A stretch of DNA of 64,000 nt. It comes from Berberis thunbergii. Taxonomy: Eukaryota; Streptophyta; Magnoliopsida; Ranunculales; Berberidaceae. Position numbers and translations under genes: made by a program. The number at the start of each line of letters is the position of its first letter. The stretch's first letter is position 1. A model generated the notes under the pieces. That model saw only the letters and a list, made by a program, of their open reading frames with translations, ran no database searches and was not told the DNA's origin. This document shows, in pieces, positions 19,891 to 32,982 of the stretch. The stretch covers positions 62,001 to 126,000 of the forward strand of contig QNQO01007613.1 in NCBI GenBank assembly GCA_003290165.1, in the 5' to 3' direction.

Positions 19891-22872
19891 GTTACAAAAT
19901 CTCTAGCATTTACAGTGGTGTCATGGTCAGGACAGTGAGAAAAGGAACTTCTATGAACGCAGAAACTGATTTGAGGGGAGTTTTATCCTAAGTGACTTTT
20001 GCTAATTGTATCTTCAATTGGTGGCATCACTTCAGCTCGCGCATTGAGAAAATCTCACATACCTTACGAGACTTCATGAATTTAATAAGCATGTATATTG
20101 GTTGATCAAGTTTCTCATTTGTTTTCTTCTTTTTAATGAATTTTGTTTGGAGTCTGATTGAAAATAAAAAACTGCCTCGTTATGATTTGCTGCTCATGAA
20201 TACAGAATCCTTCAAACAAGGTTAGAAATCTTGTGAACCAACTAGCTGATGAGGAAAGCTAGACTATAACAGGAAACTAGAGCGCCACTGCTTTAATAAA
20301 ATCATCAGCATTTTCATCTAATTAATACAAAAGGACCTAACAGAGATGAAGTCTCCATTAGTCCCTAAGACATCATGAAAATAGTAAGCCACTTCCATTT
20401 TCAAATTCAAAATTATCGATCTGGGGTGATATGAGGGATAAATAACATGTTTATATCAATTCATTTCAAATGTTCCTAAAATATGCTGATAGTAACAGGG
20501 ATCCTCAATTTGTGGTCTCCAGATTGAAAAGAAATAATTATATAAAAAGTGTTTCAGGAATAATAACTGACCTGATTTAAAGCAGGTGTCCTGTTTCCGT
20601 GGACCTTTATCCTTTTCTTCTTGCATGAAAGTGGATTTTGACCCTGCAAAGCTCAAAGGAATGATCATAGTTTCATATTAAAAAAACACAGAAAAAATAA
20701 ATAAGAAAACAAGTATATAGATGGCACTTTATCTACATATGAATTAGCCAGCCACTACTTTGCTAATTATGCATGTGCTGTGGCATATACACTAATCCAC
20801 GCACTTCAAAGTAAGGGGTGCAATTAACAGAGTTTAACAAAATATTAGCGACAGGCTGAAAGCTTACTCCGCTCTCATTTCTTTCTTTCTCATATTTTCT
20901 TCCTTTTACATCTTACCCGCACCAACTGAACAACCTCGAAAAATATACACAAACACTATATACTTTCATCAATTATATAGGCATTTTTATCAGTAACAAA
21001 CACATGAAACCATTCAAGGTTATCTTTATTGTTTATGGTTATGTGAGTTGCATGATTGGGAGAGGACGGGGGATTGAAAATATAATCTCGTCTTTAAGTC
21101 ATCTGCTAAGGAAACTTTCAAGTAGTTACCATGATCTTCCTTTGGGGGATGATAGGAGAGGTGTGGATGTTGGTGTCCAAGTCATCAAAACTCTTGAAAC
21201 AAGACTTTCCTTTTGGTAAAGAAGCTTAGTTCTAGGGGAGGGAGAGTGACTCGTGTACTCCCATGAGAAGTCACTTACATTCCCAAGGAAAATCAAGAAT
21301 AGGAATCAAATATTTCCAGTCTATGAAATAAGCTCTTTTGGGTTAATCATTAGAGCAGTATGGTTAGACGAAAGTGAAAGTGCGTGAATGCATATCACTT
21401 TGGGAACTAGGGCAGTTTGTACCTTCACAATCCTATGCAGCCTTATCAACAAATATCATTTAGAGATGACATTGCTCTGAAGGGGAAAAGTGGCTATAAA
21501 ATCAATTTTTTTAGGTGGACAAGTGGTGTGCGATAATCCTCTTTGACAGCTTTGCCCTAGACTCAACGAGAATTGTGATGGCAAGAACGGTTATGTTCTA
21601 GGGTTTGATGCCTGTCCTTGAGAGGGTTTAGTGGTTTGGGATTGGCACTGATAGAGCAATCTATTTGATTGGGAACAGGGAGAGGTCAGGTAGAACTTAT
21701 TCACCATCCAGTAAAGTTGCAGAAGGAGATTGATGGCATGGATGTATGAAAAGGCAATGTTTTCATGGTAAAATTATAGTTACCAGTGGTAAGGAAATTG
21801 TTTCAATTGACACTATTATCAACTTTCTCTAAAGATTGTGAGTTGGAGAAGATTTTTCATTAAGTGGCTTTTTCTTTGGTTGGCAGTGTGGGATAGATGT
21901 CCAACTGGAATAAGTGTCCAACTAAAGACAATTATTAAGGAAAAGCATGGAGAAAAAATTGATGGTCTTTTCTTTCATTGTCCGAATTTGGAGTTGGAGA
22001 TGCTCTGCTCCTTGGACAGAACCCCATCGATAGTCATCCTCTAAGAAGATGCTATGTTGTTTAACTCATGCAATTTTTCGAGGGCTTACGGCATTGGGCA
22101 TCTGCTGATGCTAGCTTTGTGCTTGAAAGACTCTCCTTCAATTTTATATTTGATTTTATATTATACGGGCTTAGTTCAAGGCCAATTTGGTTTTATTACG
22201 TTAACCTAAGTTCTAAGCTGGAACCTTATGAGGATTGAAACTATTGGCTCAAAATTTTGAAGATCCAGCTAAACATTTTCCAGGCTTAGAATTTGATAGT
22301 TGGCAAAATATTTTATAGCCAAAAATCATAAATGAAGGCCTACTAACCAAGAGAATCCCTTCAAAACCCTAAAAAGGTTTCCATGTTGGTCTAAACTGGA
22401 ATGCCACTGTTACGCGCTCCCGCACAGAAAAACGCAAATGAGGTAAGCATTTCTCTTTTGTTTTCTTTCTCCCATTCTTTCTTCTTCTTCCTTTTCTTTT
22501 TATTCTTCATCTGCTATTGTCCCCATGTGCGTGAATTTCCGGGTGCACGATTTGTGATTTATCCCAGATCTGCGATTTGATTAAACTGAATCAGGCATCT
22601 TCATTTTTCAATAACTCAGTGTACCGATACAAATGATGTTGGAGTCAATTAGATTCTACTAACGATTTGAATCGAGGAATTTTTCTTATTTGACACACAA
22701 GATGTAACTGCTTTAGTTATATTCTAAAAATAATAAATAATAGATAAATTTAATACAAAGTTGATATACTATCGGACACATAATACCATAAAAAAGTGTT
22801 CATAAATAAGAAAAACAACAAGAGAAAATGTTGAATCTTTTGCAAGACCTTAATTATTAAGAAACATGGTTA
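19891..22872. other. Anonymous intergenic DNA
   Basis: About 3 kb without a supported gene. Frames at 21004-21219 and 21838-22044 are short and resemble nothing I know. A CT-rich patch at 22445-22510 follows a GTAAG-type donor-like site near 22442. The last part includes the UTP23 3' flank. Confidence 0.5.
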
Positions 22873-24932
22873 CTAGATTCCAACCTTTGCTTTCTTTCTC
22901 TTAAATTGCGGTTTGTCCATCACGTTTGACATCTGTCTAGCAGCACTCCTCTTGGTTGAATTCTTGGCCATTAAAATTTGACTGCCCAAATCTTCATGAG
23001 AATCGGGAGAACTTGTTTTGGCTGCCAATTCACCGATTTGCTTCTGTAACACTTTATATTCCATCTCAGTCGCATACAAACGTTCTTCTTCAGTTGATCT
23101 AACGAATCGACGCTGTGATCCTGATGGTGGCTCCAAAAACAAGGATTTTTCCTGACCATATATAAGAGGTACACCTGGTACCTGCAGTTGGTGCATGTAA
23201 CAATGAACTAAACTTTAGTGAAGGGTCAATTGTTAGCACATATATACAATGGGATTACTAAAAAAGAATCCAGGATACAACTTTCAATTTCAATAAAGAA
23301 ATTACAGAAACCTAAGAACCAAACATCAACGTGATGAGAATAAGTATCCACTTAAATAACTTTCACCAAGTAGTTCCAGAGTTAAACCCATGCACATCAC
23401 TTGTATAAGAATTTCTTGCTGCAAATAAACTCACTTAATGTTCTTCCAATCAGGGTTTCTTGCGTCAAGCCATCAACATTCCTTCAAAACGGTTCATTGG
23501 TTATCCCATCCTTGGTTTGCAAAGAATCTAGCTTATGTAAATAGGAGCGTAGCTTCGGTTTATAAAATAAGCTTATTTTACAGATAATTCTCTTTATGCA
23601 TGATACCCTAGATAAGGTTAAGTAGATAAGGTTAAGTGGATTAGATGTTAAGAATCAGCCAATATTCCTAAAAAGCTCGAGCTCTCCAGGAGCGGAAGGC
23701 CAAGAAAATCCTAATGAAAGGTTTCTGATCATAATTTATAAGGTCCTTATGCATGAAAGGTTTCTGATGACAAAAAAGCTTCAAAAAGAAAATCCTAATG
23801 AGATATGTATAGTTTCTGAGTTTTTGAGGAAACTAAAAATAAGTTAAATTTACATTTTATATTCTAAAGATTGTTGAAGAGTTCCATATTTCTTAATATG
23901 ATAGCATTCTATCTTCTACAAAATTTATATATTTCATGTTAAAACTTAAAACATTTATTATTAGCTTTCACACTAAATCTTAGAACAAATCAATGCATTG
24001 CATACCAAGGATTGAAAAGAATGGAGAGTCATTGATTAGAACAACCATATGAGGAAGTTCTGGGTCTATGGAAGGTGAAGGGTTGTAGCCTGTAGGAGGT
24101 GTTTACATGATACACCCCAGCAAACAAGCTGCATTGATTCAATGGGAGGGTGGCATGCTTTAGTAATTCAATGGAGGGGGTGTCAAGATGAGCTTTATTA
24201 GCAACATCTGCTACTAGGAGGTAAGATGTAAGTTTTATTAGCAGTAATAAGACCAACAGTAAGCTTTAGTTTATACTGAGTTTTTCATTGTCCACTAGTT
24301 TGTTTTGTTATACTTTGAATGCATGGAAGGTTGAAAGTTGAAAAACATAACCTCTTGAAATATTTTTCGAAGATCTGTATCTTGAGTAGCAACAAAAAAG
24401 TGCTCAAGATTCTTTTCCCCGATGACATCCTGAATGCATGCTGAGCCACTTATCCTTTTCTCATGATCACATCTAAACAAGAAATTCAAATATTGTCAAA
24501 AAAGAGAAAATCAGAATCAGGAAGAAAATTTTCTTTTAAACAAAGAAACATAGACATTGAACTAATAGAATGGTCATCTGATCCAAGGAAGCACATGCCA
24601 TTCGGTTACGTGGTGATAGATTAAATGATATAACTGCAACAAAGGCATAGAAAAAGAAACCTTGCAGCGGCAAGATCACGAGCAGCCAGAAAAGATTCAG
24701 AATGCGATTTTCCAAGGCTTTTCAACTCTGAAACAATGCATTTAGTAGTGAAAAGTTTTGCTTTGGCACCAAGGGTATTGGAAATGGCGTCAGTAGGAGA
24801 GTTAATTTTATTGACAAGGAGACTATGGATGAAAGTTCCATCACATAGAATCTTAAAAGGCTCCCTGAAGCCAAAGCATGTAGTGTAGAATTTCACACTA
24901 CGACGATTACGCTTCTGCTTCTTAAGTCTCAT
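22873..24932 (-). CDS. UTP23, SSU-processome PIN-domain protein (three exons)
   Basis: UTP23 acts in the nucleolus in early 18S rRNA processing as part of the small-subunit processome. Exon 1 is 24661-24932, exon 2 is 24352-24472, exon 3 is 22873-23181, giving 233 residues. Introns of 188 bp (24473-24660) and 1170 bp (23182-24351) have GT-AG ends and keep the frame, the first splitting an Arg codon. The start MRLKKQKRNRRSVKFYTTCF is the hallmark Fcf1/Utp23 N-terminus. ILCDGTFIHSLLV, TTKCIVSELKSLG, EHFFVATQDTDLR and PGVPLIY are PIN-fold landmarks. The CDHEKRISGSAC stretch at the exon 1-2 join fits the Utp23 zinc-binding motif. The C-terminus (PQFKRKKAKVGI) is basic, as in homologues. No break is seen. 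Intron 2 contains an LTR relic. The length fits the family. Confidence 0.93.
23646..23717 (-). repeat. Diverged TRIM-like solo LTR in UTP23 intron 2
   Basis: It starts TGTTAAGAATCAGCCAAT and contains CTCGAGCTCTCCAGGAGCGG, aligning along most of its length with the 74-bp TRIM LTR at 5435-5508. About three quarters of positions in the first 55 bases agree by eye. No PBS or partner LTR lies beside it. It is probably an old solo LTR of the same family. Confidence 0.6.
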
Positions 24933-25789
24933 CCTCTAATACTATTAATACACTAGTATACCATATAATGGTGAACGCCAACTGAATATCTATAGAGCTG
25001 CAAAAAAACAAGAAAAAGAAATCAACACCGATATTCTTGAAATATTGGATTTCAAAAGAAGAAGAAAAATCGTTGAATTCATTTTTTAAAATACCAAACA
25101 TGTACCTAATGTATGACCCTTTATGTTTCAAAAGATGGACTACACAGTTCAAGTGGAAAACAGGACCTTTGCACATTACAAAAGCTCTTAAGTACCTTAT
25201 AATCTTTTTAAATTACAACAAAACATATTCAGAATCAAACATAGTATTCAAAACAATAGTTGGGATCGCAGGACATGAATTTAATACCCGATAGGAATCC
25301 AAATGGTTTGCCATAGACCTCGTTTAGATAAACGACTTTGATTTGTTCACATGACACTAGAGAAAGGATATATATTAGAAAAATATTTGTTTTTTTGTTT
25401 TATTTTACGACTTACCAAATGGATATCCCTTGCCCAAACTTCTACCAAGTATAAAAAATCTTCGAAAGTTCACAGACCATTCCCATATTTAACAAATGGA
25501 ATCCTATATTGAAATCTGATATGAATCTCTAAATTTTCACTTTAGCTTATGCATGACCATGGGAAATATAATAGATTAATCAATGTCTCATCACATAAAT
25601 AATTTTCCAATGTGTGTAGGTTTCCATCGAACCTCGTCATAAAATTATTTGAATTCTTTGAACGTTCAAGGTTGATATAACAACCGCCAGAAGTACTAAA
25701 CCCCAACTCAAGCTAAATTTCACCCACCCAATAAACAAAAACATTGAAAACTTGATCGCGTCTAAAACATGAGCAAACAAAAGTTGGAA
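24933..25789. other. UTP23 upstream region, no other gene seen
   Basis: AT-rich sequence upstream of the UTP23 start. No certain TATA box could be chosen. Open frames of 84-85 residues on both strands at 24922-25294 resemble nothing. Confidence 0.45.
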
Positions 25790-26505
25790 GCAAACAAGAT
25801 AACAAATGCAAAACTTTAAATCAATTCATTGCAGTAATATTTAAAATTATCCAGTGTATGAAAACAAAATTTTCAGGATTCGGGACAGACCAAAATTGGT
25901 ATTGAATCGTACCGATCCCGACTGATTGGTATACTTTCAAAAATATTAAAAAACCAAACTGTATCGAACCGAAAATACTATTGTGGAATGGTACCAGTTC
26001 CACCACAATACCGCGTCATGTCCACTCCTAATGGTGTTGGAATTTGGAAAGAGGAACTGGTGGTTCACCAACATACATTACACAATACGCTCTGTATGTC
26101 CGCCCACATTTCTTTGTCTTTTACTTGTTTGCATACGAAATGAAACCCTAATCCATCTTCTGGTAAACAATCTTCCTTTCAACCCAATTGCTTAGGATTC
26201 GCTCTCGCACACTGTTTAAGGCGATTCTTACCACATTTTTATTAAAGTCAAACTAATTTGGTTTCTCAAAAGTGATTTCATCTCACTTAGATTGTACATA
26301 CAGTAGTTTTTTTCTAAGCCGTGACTAACGTCTTTTATCGAGTCTATAAGTTCAATTATACAGTGTTTGATTTTTCATTTTGTTAATTACATTATTCATT
26401 GATATTGCATGAGCAATTTGATTTCATACACTGTATAAATTTAAATATTACTGCAATAGATTGCTTTCAAATTTTGCATTATTTTTCTCGTTTGCAAGAT
26501 AACAT
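25790..26505. repeat. Inverted repeat with about 85-bp arms
   Basis: ATTGCAGTAATATTTAAA near 25835 is answered by TTTAAATATTACTGCAAT near 26440. CAGTGTATGAAA is answered by TTTCATACACTG, and GATAAC...GCAAAA by its complement near 26475-26500. The arms are about 25790-25875 and 26415-26505, with a 540-bp spacer. The spacer begins with a hAT-like scrap rich in ACCGATCCCGAC and ending CCACTCCTA near 26030. It could be a large MITE or an inverted duplication. Confidence 0.6.
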
Positions 26506-28620
26506 CAAACAGAATAAAATGAAAACCCATTCATCAAAATCTAGAATATCCTTACTCTCTTGATCAAATTGGTATTCAAATTAATTGAATATCTACCCAA
26601 TTTAGAAGGAGAATTTCAAACCTCACACCTACGAAAGTAGCCCACAAGGAAGCGCAATTCCAAATACAAACACTAACATCCACAACAGCTTGGAAGAATT
26701 TACACTTCATTGAATTTTTTGGGGTTTTTGCTTCTTCTTCTTTTTTTTGTCTTTTGTTTGACAAACTTTGATCTTTGATCTGACCAAAGGTCAAAGCAAA
26801 TAGAAACTCTACACATTTTGCATCCAACATAGATATGAACTCAATCTCAAGAACCCATTTTTATTAGACTTTATCATAGAAAAATAAAAGGTTATAAAAT
26901 ACCCTAGGCTATATGCTAGGGCAACTGCAGCTCCCTTATATCTATGGTCATTAAAAAACAAAAACATGTAAGTGGCAAAAGAATATAACCACAGATTTAC
27001 CAAACAAATAGCAGAGAATGACTCGTATATATATATCCATTCCAATCAGATGTGTATTCACATACATAAAACATAAAGATGCACATTTCCAATGAATCTG
27101 AAGTAAAAACTACATGAGAGACAAAAATTAATTTACGAATTGATTTCCTACACAGAAGCTCAAGAATTGTATGGTAATAGAGTGTGAATCACTAAAGAAT
27201 TCTACAACCAAATAAATCAAGGATAGCATACATCTCAAAGTAAGACGTGTACTTTCCATCCATCTGAATCCTCAACAATACAATGACAATTTTCCAAATA
27301 GAATGGGATATAAAACTTCCCTAGTATTCATGAAGATCTAAAGCATGAGCACATACACAAATGGCATGGTAATATTACAAAGTCAACACAATAACAAGCA
27401 CATCAAGAGAACATAAACCTGATGAGATCTAAAACCCATTCAACAACATAACTAAAAAATGGTATCAAGAACATAACCCTAGTCTATAAGCTCAAAACAT
27501 CCATAAAATTCTCTCAATTTCTTAAACAGAATATGGTGGACTTAATTTCCAAATTTACAATTAATAGCTCTCTTCTCCATACCCAATTCCCAACTTAGCC
27601 AAAATTGAAGCAAAATTACTCAACTACAATGAACTCAATCTAGGTTTTGCACTCATCCCTTCCGAACCCATTTCTTAACTTACCTACACATCTCCAACAA
27701 AACCATCACACACTACAACTACAAAATGGCTTTTTACGCAAAAAAACAATTAGTCTACAGAGCCAGAAGTTCGCCCCAGGAATGCGCCAGGACATGGTGT
27801 AAAGCACATGTTTGGCGTCTGGTGGGGTTTTTGAATCCAACCAACAACCCCCTTCTTTTAGATCCTCTCCTCACCAACAACCACCTGCAAAAACACAGTT
27901 TTTTTTTCTCCCCTAAATCTCTACAACCATGTCTTCCATGGCCAAAGATCTCCTTGGATTCACCACTACCAACAACCCCAACATCCACAATGGATTCAAT
28001 TCAACACTAACACAATACACTCTCTTTCTTTCTCCTCAATCAACAACCCCAAATCTTTGTACCCTTCTCTTTCTTTCCCCTCAATCAACAACAACCTTCT
28101 CTTTCATTCCCCTCAATCAATCAAGTTAACATTATCCCAAAAAAAAATTCAACGTGTTTGTTTTCCCACTCTCTCTCTCCACTCCACAATCACGTGCTCT
28201 ACACCACGTCCTAGCGCATCCCTGGCACGAACTCTTGGCTTTGTAGACTGATTGCACAAAAAATCACCAAATACAAACCTTTATATTGATAAAATCCTCA
28301 ACACGCACAATCACATATCTTCATATCAAATTTTCGTTTTTCAACTCCATCATATTCATAACTTAACAATTCTAACTCAAACCAAAGACCCAATCCACAA
28401 ATATCAAAACCCCACTAATAAAATCAGCCAAAATTCAAACCCCAAATCTCAAAACAAACCAAACCCATCAATCAACACATCGAACACAAAATCCTCATCC
28501 CAAACCAACACATGAAGAAACAATTCAAGGGTGTTGTGAAATTATCAGTGCTCTAAAAAAGCTAGGCGATAACTGGGCAGCAAGCGGGGACTCGTGCCCA
28601 GAGGCCTAGGTGGTTTTTTT
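26506..28620. other. Anonymous AT-rich DNA
   Basis: No supported gene. A TA-repeat run occurs near 27030. Pyrimidine-rich and Pro/Ser-coding stretches at 27840-28130 give short spurious frames. A scrap at 28558-28612 with GCTAGGCGATA and AGGCCTAGG resembles the sub-terminal part of non-autonomous hATs. Confidence 0.45.
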
Positions 28621-31370
28621 TTTGTATTATAATGTATATAAGTTAAGTATAATAAACATGAAAAATTAAGCATAATAGCATAGACTTTATTGAAAAAAAA
28701 AATTTACTTAGAAACAAAATTTAAGCTTAAATTCATAATAGCATAACATAGAGTTCCATAGAGAGAAAAAAAATACTTACAGTTGAGGAAAAATCTGCAG
28801 CACAAGCACATTACTGTCTAATCGATGCAAGGGGTTAAATGGTAATTAAAGTCCCAGTGTACCTACGTCAAATAGCACTGAGAAAATTGTTGACAATTGC
28901 ATAACGATGGCGATGCCAGCTTTTTTAGTGGCTTCAATGTAAATGTTTCATCGAATTATTTCATTCAAAATTTGGTTTCTACAATTATTTACTGGGTTTC
29001 TTCAATTTTTTTTTAAGATTGTAAATTGATAATTACTGATTACTGAAAATCAAAGAATCCTAATAGACAAGAGGATAAACCCAAGAGGAGATCAGGAGAG
29101 TACCTACAAGAGGTGATGCCGATAAACCCACTGAGAGAGATCGGAGAGGAGGAGAGGGGTGACTCCAACGGAGGAATAAACCCACTGAGACTGACCAGAG
29201 ATCGGAGAGGAGGTGAGAGACGCAGAGGTGACGCCGGAAAGAGGAATACCTTACTCAGAGGAACTGAGGAAGACCTCACTGGGTGACGCCGGAGAGACGC
29301 AGACGCAGGTACTCCTCTTCTTCTTCTTTCTCTGTTTTTTCTTTATTTTCTTCTTCGAATGCAGTAACTGAGCCCTAATCGAACACGAGAGACGAAGACC
29401 TCCCTGAGTGTTATTTGCACCCAGTTAGGTGCTCGTTCCAACCCCCCAAAAAATAACCTGCCCAGAGGGAAGACCGCAGAGGAGAGATGTATCCTTGAGG
29501 ATGTGGGAGAGCCATGTCCTTTGATAGGGTTGAAACCTAGTGAAGAAAATGAGGAGAACACACAATTTTTGTTAGATTTCTTTGGAGATGTATTGTCAGC
29601 TAGGCTAAGTTTTAAGCAGGGCGAATAGATGAACTCCTAGATGTAGCTGATTTGATTGGTATTTGATTCAGTTTTTATGCTTTCACGATAAATAATGGTA
29701 TATAAGACCCTTTATTTAATATGGAAGTTATGTTTTTGTGTGACAGTCAATTATGTTTTCTTCTTCCGTAGATTCTTTTAATCTGGTGATTGTTTTCTTC
29801 TTCTCGATATAAGTCTAGTCATGTTCTTCTTATGTGTGGAATATTAGGGTTCAATTGATTTTGGTAGATTGGTTATATGTGATTGTCTTTTACTGAGTTA
29901 TTATCTCCGGATATATCAATAATTTAAAATATCATATATAATAAGTTTTGTGCTTTCTAGAAAAAGAGAATTATCATATCTATTTACTTTATAATATAGT
30001 GGTGTGTTAAATATTATTTTTTGGTTATGTTGTTTGGGATGTGAAACACATAATTGAGTTATCATAATGAATCAATACAAGTTGAAACGGTGAAATCTAT
30101 GAGGGATTCTTTGACCCTTGTGATTTTTCGTTATTGATTTTCGTTCACCTAAATTTATTTGTTTTTTTTTCAAAATTTTCTTAGTTTTAGTTCTTTGTTT
30201 TGTTGATATTACTTTGAACATATTTTGTAAATCGCTTTCCTCGTGGGATCAACACCTTATTCTCTACTACATTGACCGTGTGTATTGTTTAGGCATAATC
30301 AAATTTTGGTTAAGCCCCCTTCTTTAACACCATCACCCCCTTTTTTGTCCTGTTAAAAGAAACCACCAGTAAAAGGATCATCTTTTCTATTTTACCCTTT
30401 TTTTCTTCTCTCTCCCCCTCTCTTCTCAAGAATGACAACAGGGCAGCAGCAACAATAACCACCCACCGCCCTAGAAGAGAGGCGATTGTCAGTGTTGGGC
30501 AGGGAGAGGATGATTGGCGAGGCCCTGCCTTTTCTTTTTTCCTTCACCTTCGCACAAAATTTTCACTCCTGCACGGGGCAAAGTGGGAGAGAAGCGAAGG
30601 CGGCAAGGCGGCAAAAACATCGACGCTAGTAGGAGAGAAACAACGTTTCGGGGAGAAACCGTTCAGAGTGCAAGACGAGAATATAAAAAATTAAGAGTTT
30701 TGGGGTTATAGTGGTGGTGTCAAAAAGCAAGTGGTGGTGTTGGACAGAAAGGTAGTGGTGTTAGACAGAAATATGAGGATTGTGGTGTCAAAAAGTTGGA
30801 GCCTTATGGTTAATCGGGTAATAGGGAGACATAAATTTTGTGTGAGAAAAAAATTATAATGAAAAATGATATTTTTATAGTAGTGGAGAAAATTTAGGAG
30901 ATTTTTTGTAGTAGTGGAGAAAATTTAGGAGATTTTGGTTGTTGAGATAAATAAATGACACCTCACCATTAGATTTCCTCAATTCTATGGTTGGGATTTG
31001 TTGACACACTAGTTGTCAAATTACCTTAAACCAGACATTTGCATTTTCTATTCACTCGAATTTTCTTTAAAACGAGCATGAAAATTGGTTTATAGCCATT
31101 ATATATACTTAGGTTTTGACATTTAATTGCATGCAATTAAATATCAAATATTGATCATTTGTTGAATCGAAGAACTTAAATGAAATGAGAATAGTTTTAT
31201 GACACCATTATTTTTTGTTTAATAGTAAATCGAAAGCAGATAACATAAAAATTCTTGTCATATTTTTTTTGTTTTTTTGGGTGTGTGTCATGCACTAGAT
31301 GTTTTAGGGGTTCTTTTTTCTTATTTTGTTTAATCTTTTAGATCATCTCCCATAGGGATGGATAATTAAA
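28621..31370. other. Anonymous DNA with small local duplications
   Basis: At 29124-29260 the string GAGATCGGAGAGGAGG recurs, with CCACTGAGA nearby, as an imperfect duplication. At 30877-30937 GTAGTGGAGAAAATTTAGG is repeated in tandem. GGTGGTGT runs occur at 30708-30790. No protein family is recognised. Confidence 0.45.
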
Positions 31371-31523
31371 GTTAGCTTTGGAACCATGTTTTTGAAACTA
31401 GGGTGGTGTGGAATCACCAGAGGATTTATTTTATAACCTCTACATATACATAACATTTGGAGAATTTCATCATCCTTCCTAGATCACACCACGTCGCCCT
31501 GATTGTATTCCCTAGTATTTTTG
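31371..31523 (+). mobile_element. MITE, family M1, copy C
   Basis: One of three copies of about 160 bp (others at 50507-50677 and 60214-60372). It has GGAACCATGTTT on the left, ATTTCATCATCCTT near the middle, AGATCAC, then CCTGATTGTATTCCCTAG at the right, where the end pairs with the start. Target duplication not settled. Confidence 0.65.
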
Positions 31524-32982
31524 AAAAATAAAATAATTGTAGCATCATGAATATGCATGGATTATGCACTTAACGATATGTTTTCTTCTCATTGTTAAGT
31601 AAATTGAAAAGAAAAAAACCTCTCGTGAAATGCATAAACAATCTTATTACAAAAGTTTTTTGTCTTCATTAAACATAGCTAAATTAGTTCCCGCACAAAT
31701 CTATAATTATTACTTCGATTACATAAATTAGTCGTCCACACGGATATTATGCTTTAGTATGGTTTTTTTAAGTGAGGTGCTATTTGCACCCACATATTCC
31801 ATTTTTAACACCTACATATAAAAAGGTTGAAACCCAATTTTTTCATAGGAAGATAGAATGTTTCATACTAGGGTTTTCTATCTCACAATCTTTATTCACT
31901 AATTGTCATAACAAGGACTTTCTTTTTAAAACCCCTTTTTCACTAACTGATCATTCTCTCTAAATGGTTCTTCCAACTACTCTCTGTCTCTATCTCCGAA
32001 GGGTTTCTCTAATTGCTATATTTTTCTCTAAAAAGTTCATCTGATTGCTCTCTTTCTGAAGGGTTCCTCCGACTGTTTTCTCTGTGAAAGATTCATCTGA
32101 CTTTTTTCTCTCTCTATGAAGATTTTGTTGATTTTGTCACGCTCTCTAAAGAACTCATCAAACTGCAAACCCATTTATGTCATATCGAGCTACCAAGTGT
32201 TGGACCACTTCTGTCAATAATCACTTATTCAGTAGTTTATTTTCAATTTTTAAGCTTGAAATCACCTTTTTATACTTGAAAATTAAGTGAATAAGACGAC
32301 CCATACGACATGCGTCGATAATGACCCAAATAGTAGCGAATGTTTATGCATGGAGACAACCCTCTACTCATGAAATTTTACATTTGTGTATTTGTCAATT
32401 TTTTGGGCGGGTGAGGATTTAAAAATTTTCACTAGGGTATCATTGTTCACTCACAGATTTTTTTCATGTGATCATTGTTTGCTCGCAACTTTTTTTTTAC
32501 ATGTATATGTTTATAGTAAGTTTTAGCGGGTTTTCACACTTATTATGTGTTTAAGTGCAAAAAAAACACCCCCATAAATTAAATTTGCTTAGAGAAGGAG
32601 ATGTCGAAGGAACCCTTCAGAGATCAAGTGAAAGCAGCCAGAGCAATTAGAGAGGTGGAAAAGGGTTTGTTTGGTAAAAAAGAAGGTTTTTGATAAAAAT
32701 TTAAAAAAAAAAAAAAAAAATTTGCTCTGAAACTCTCTCTTTCAATGAAAAAAAATGCAATAAGGCACGTTTGATTACTCAATGGAATGGGTTTGACCAT
32801 TACGATGGTTTAAGTCATTCCTTTGTTTGGGTGGGTATAAAAATGGTGTAATGAAAATGACCATTACAAATTTCATTATAATAGACACTCCTTCTCAAAA
32901 TCCTATGAATGCTCATTACCATGCACATTGTAACGGTCAACACTCAATTTTTCTTATTTGCCCTCATTATATAATATAGATT
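31524..32982. other. Anonymous DNA
   Basis: Repeats of the CTCTCTGAAGGGTTC type at 31960-32160 form a weak tandem. An A19-type run lies at 32701-32720. A MITE-like sequence with TTTGATTACTCAATGGAATGG begins near 32768, and a related string recurs near 34338. Confidence 0.4.

Noticed and set aside
27726..28130. Pro/Ser/Thr-rich frames
   Set aside because: Low-complexity CT-rich DNA open in several frames; no domain.
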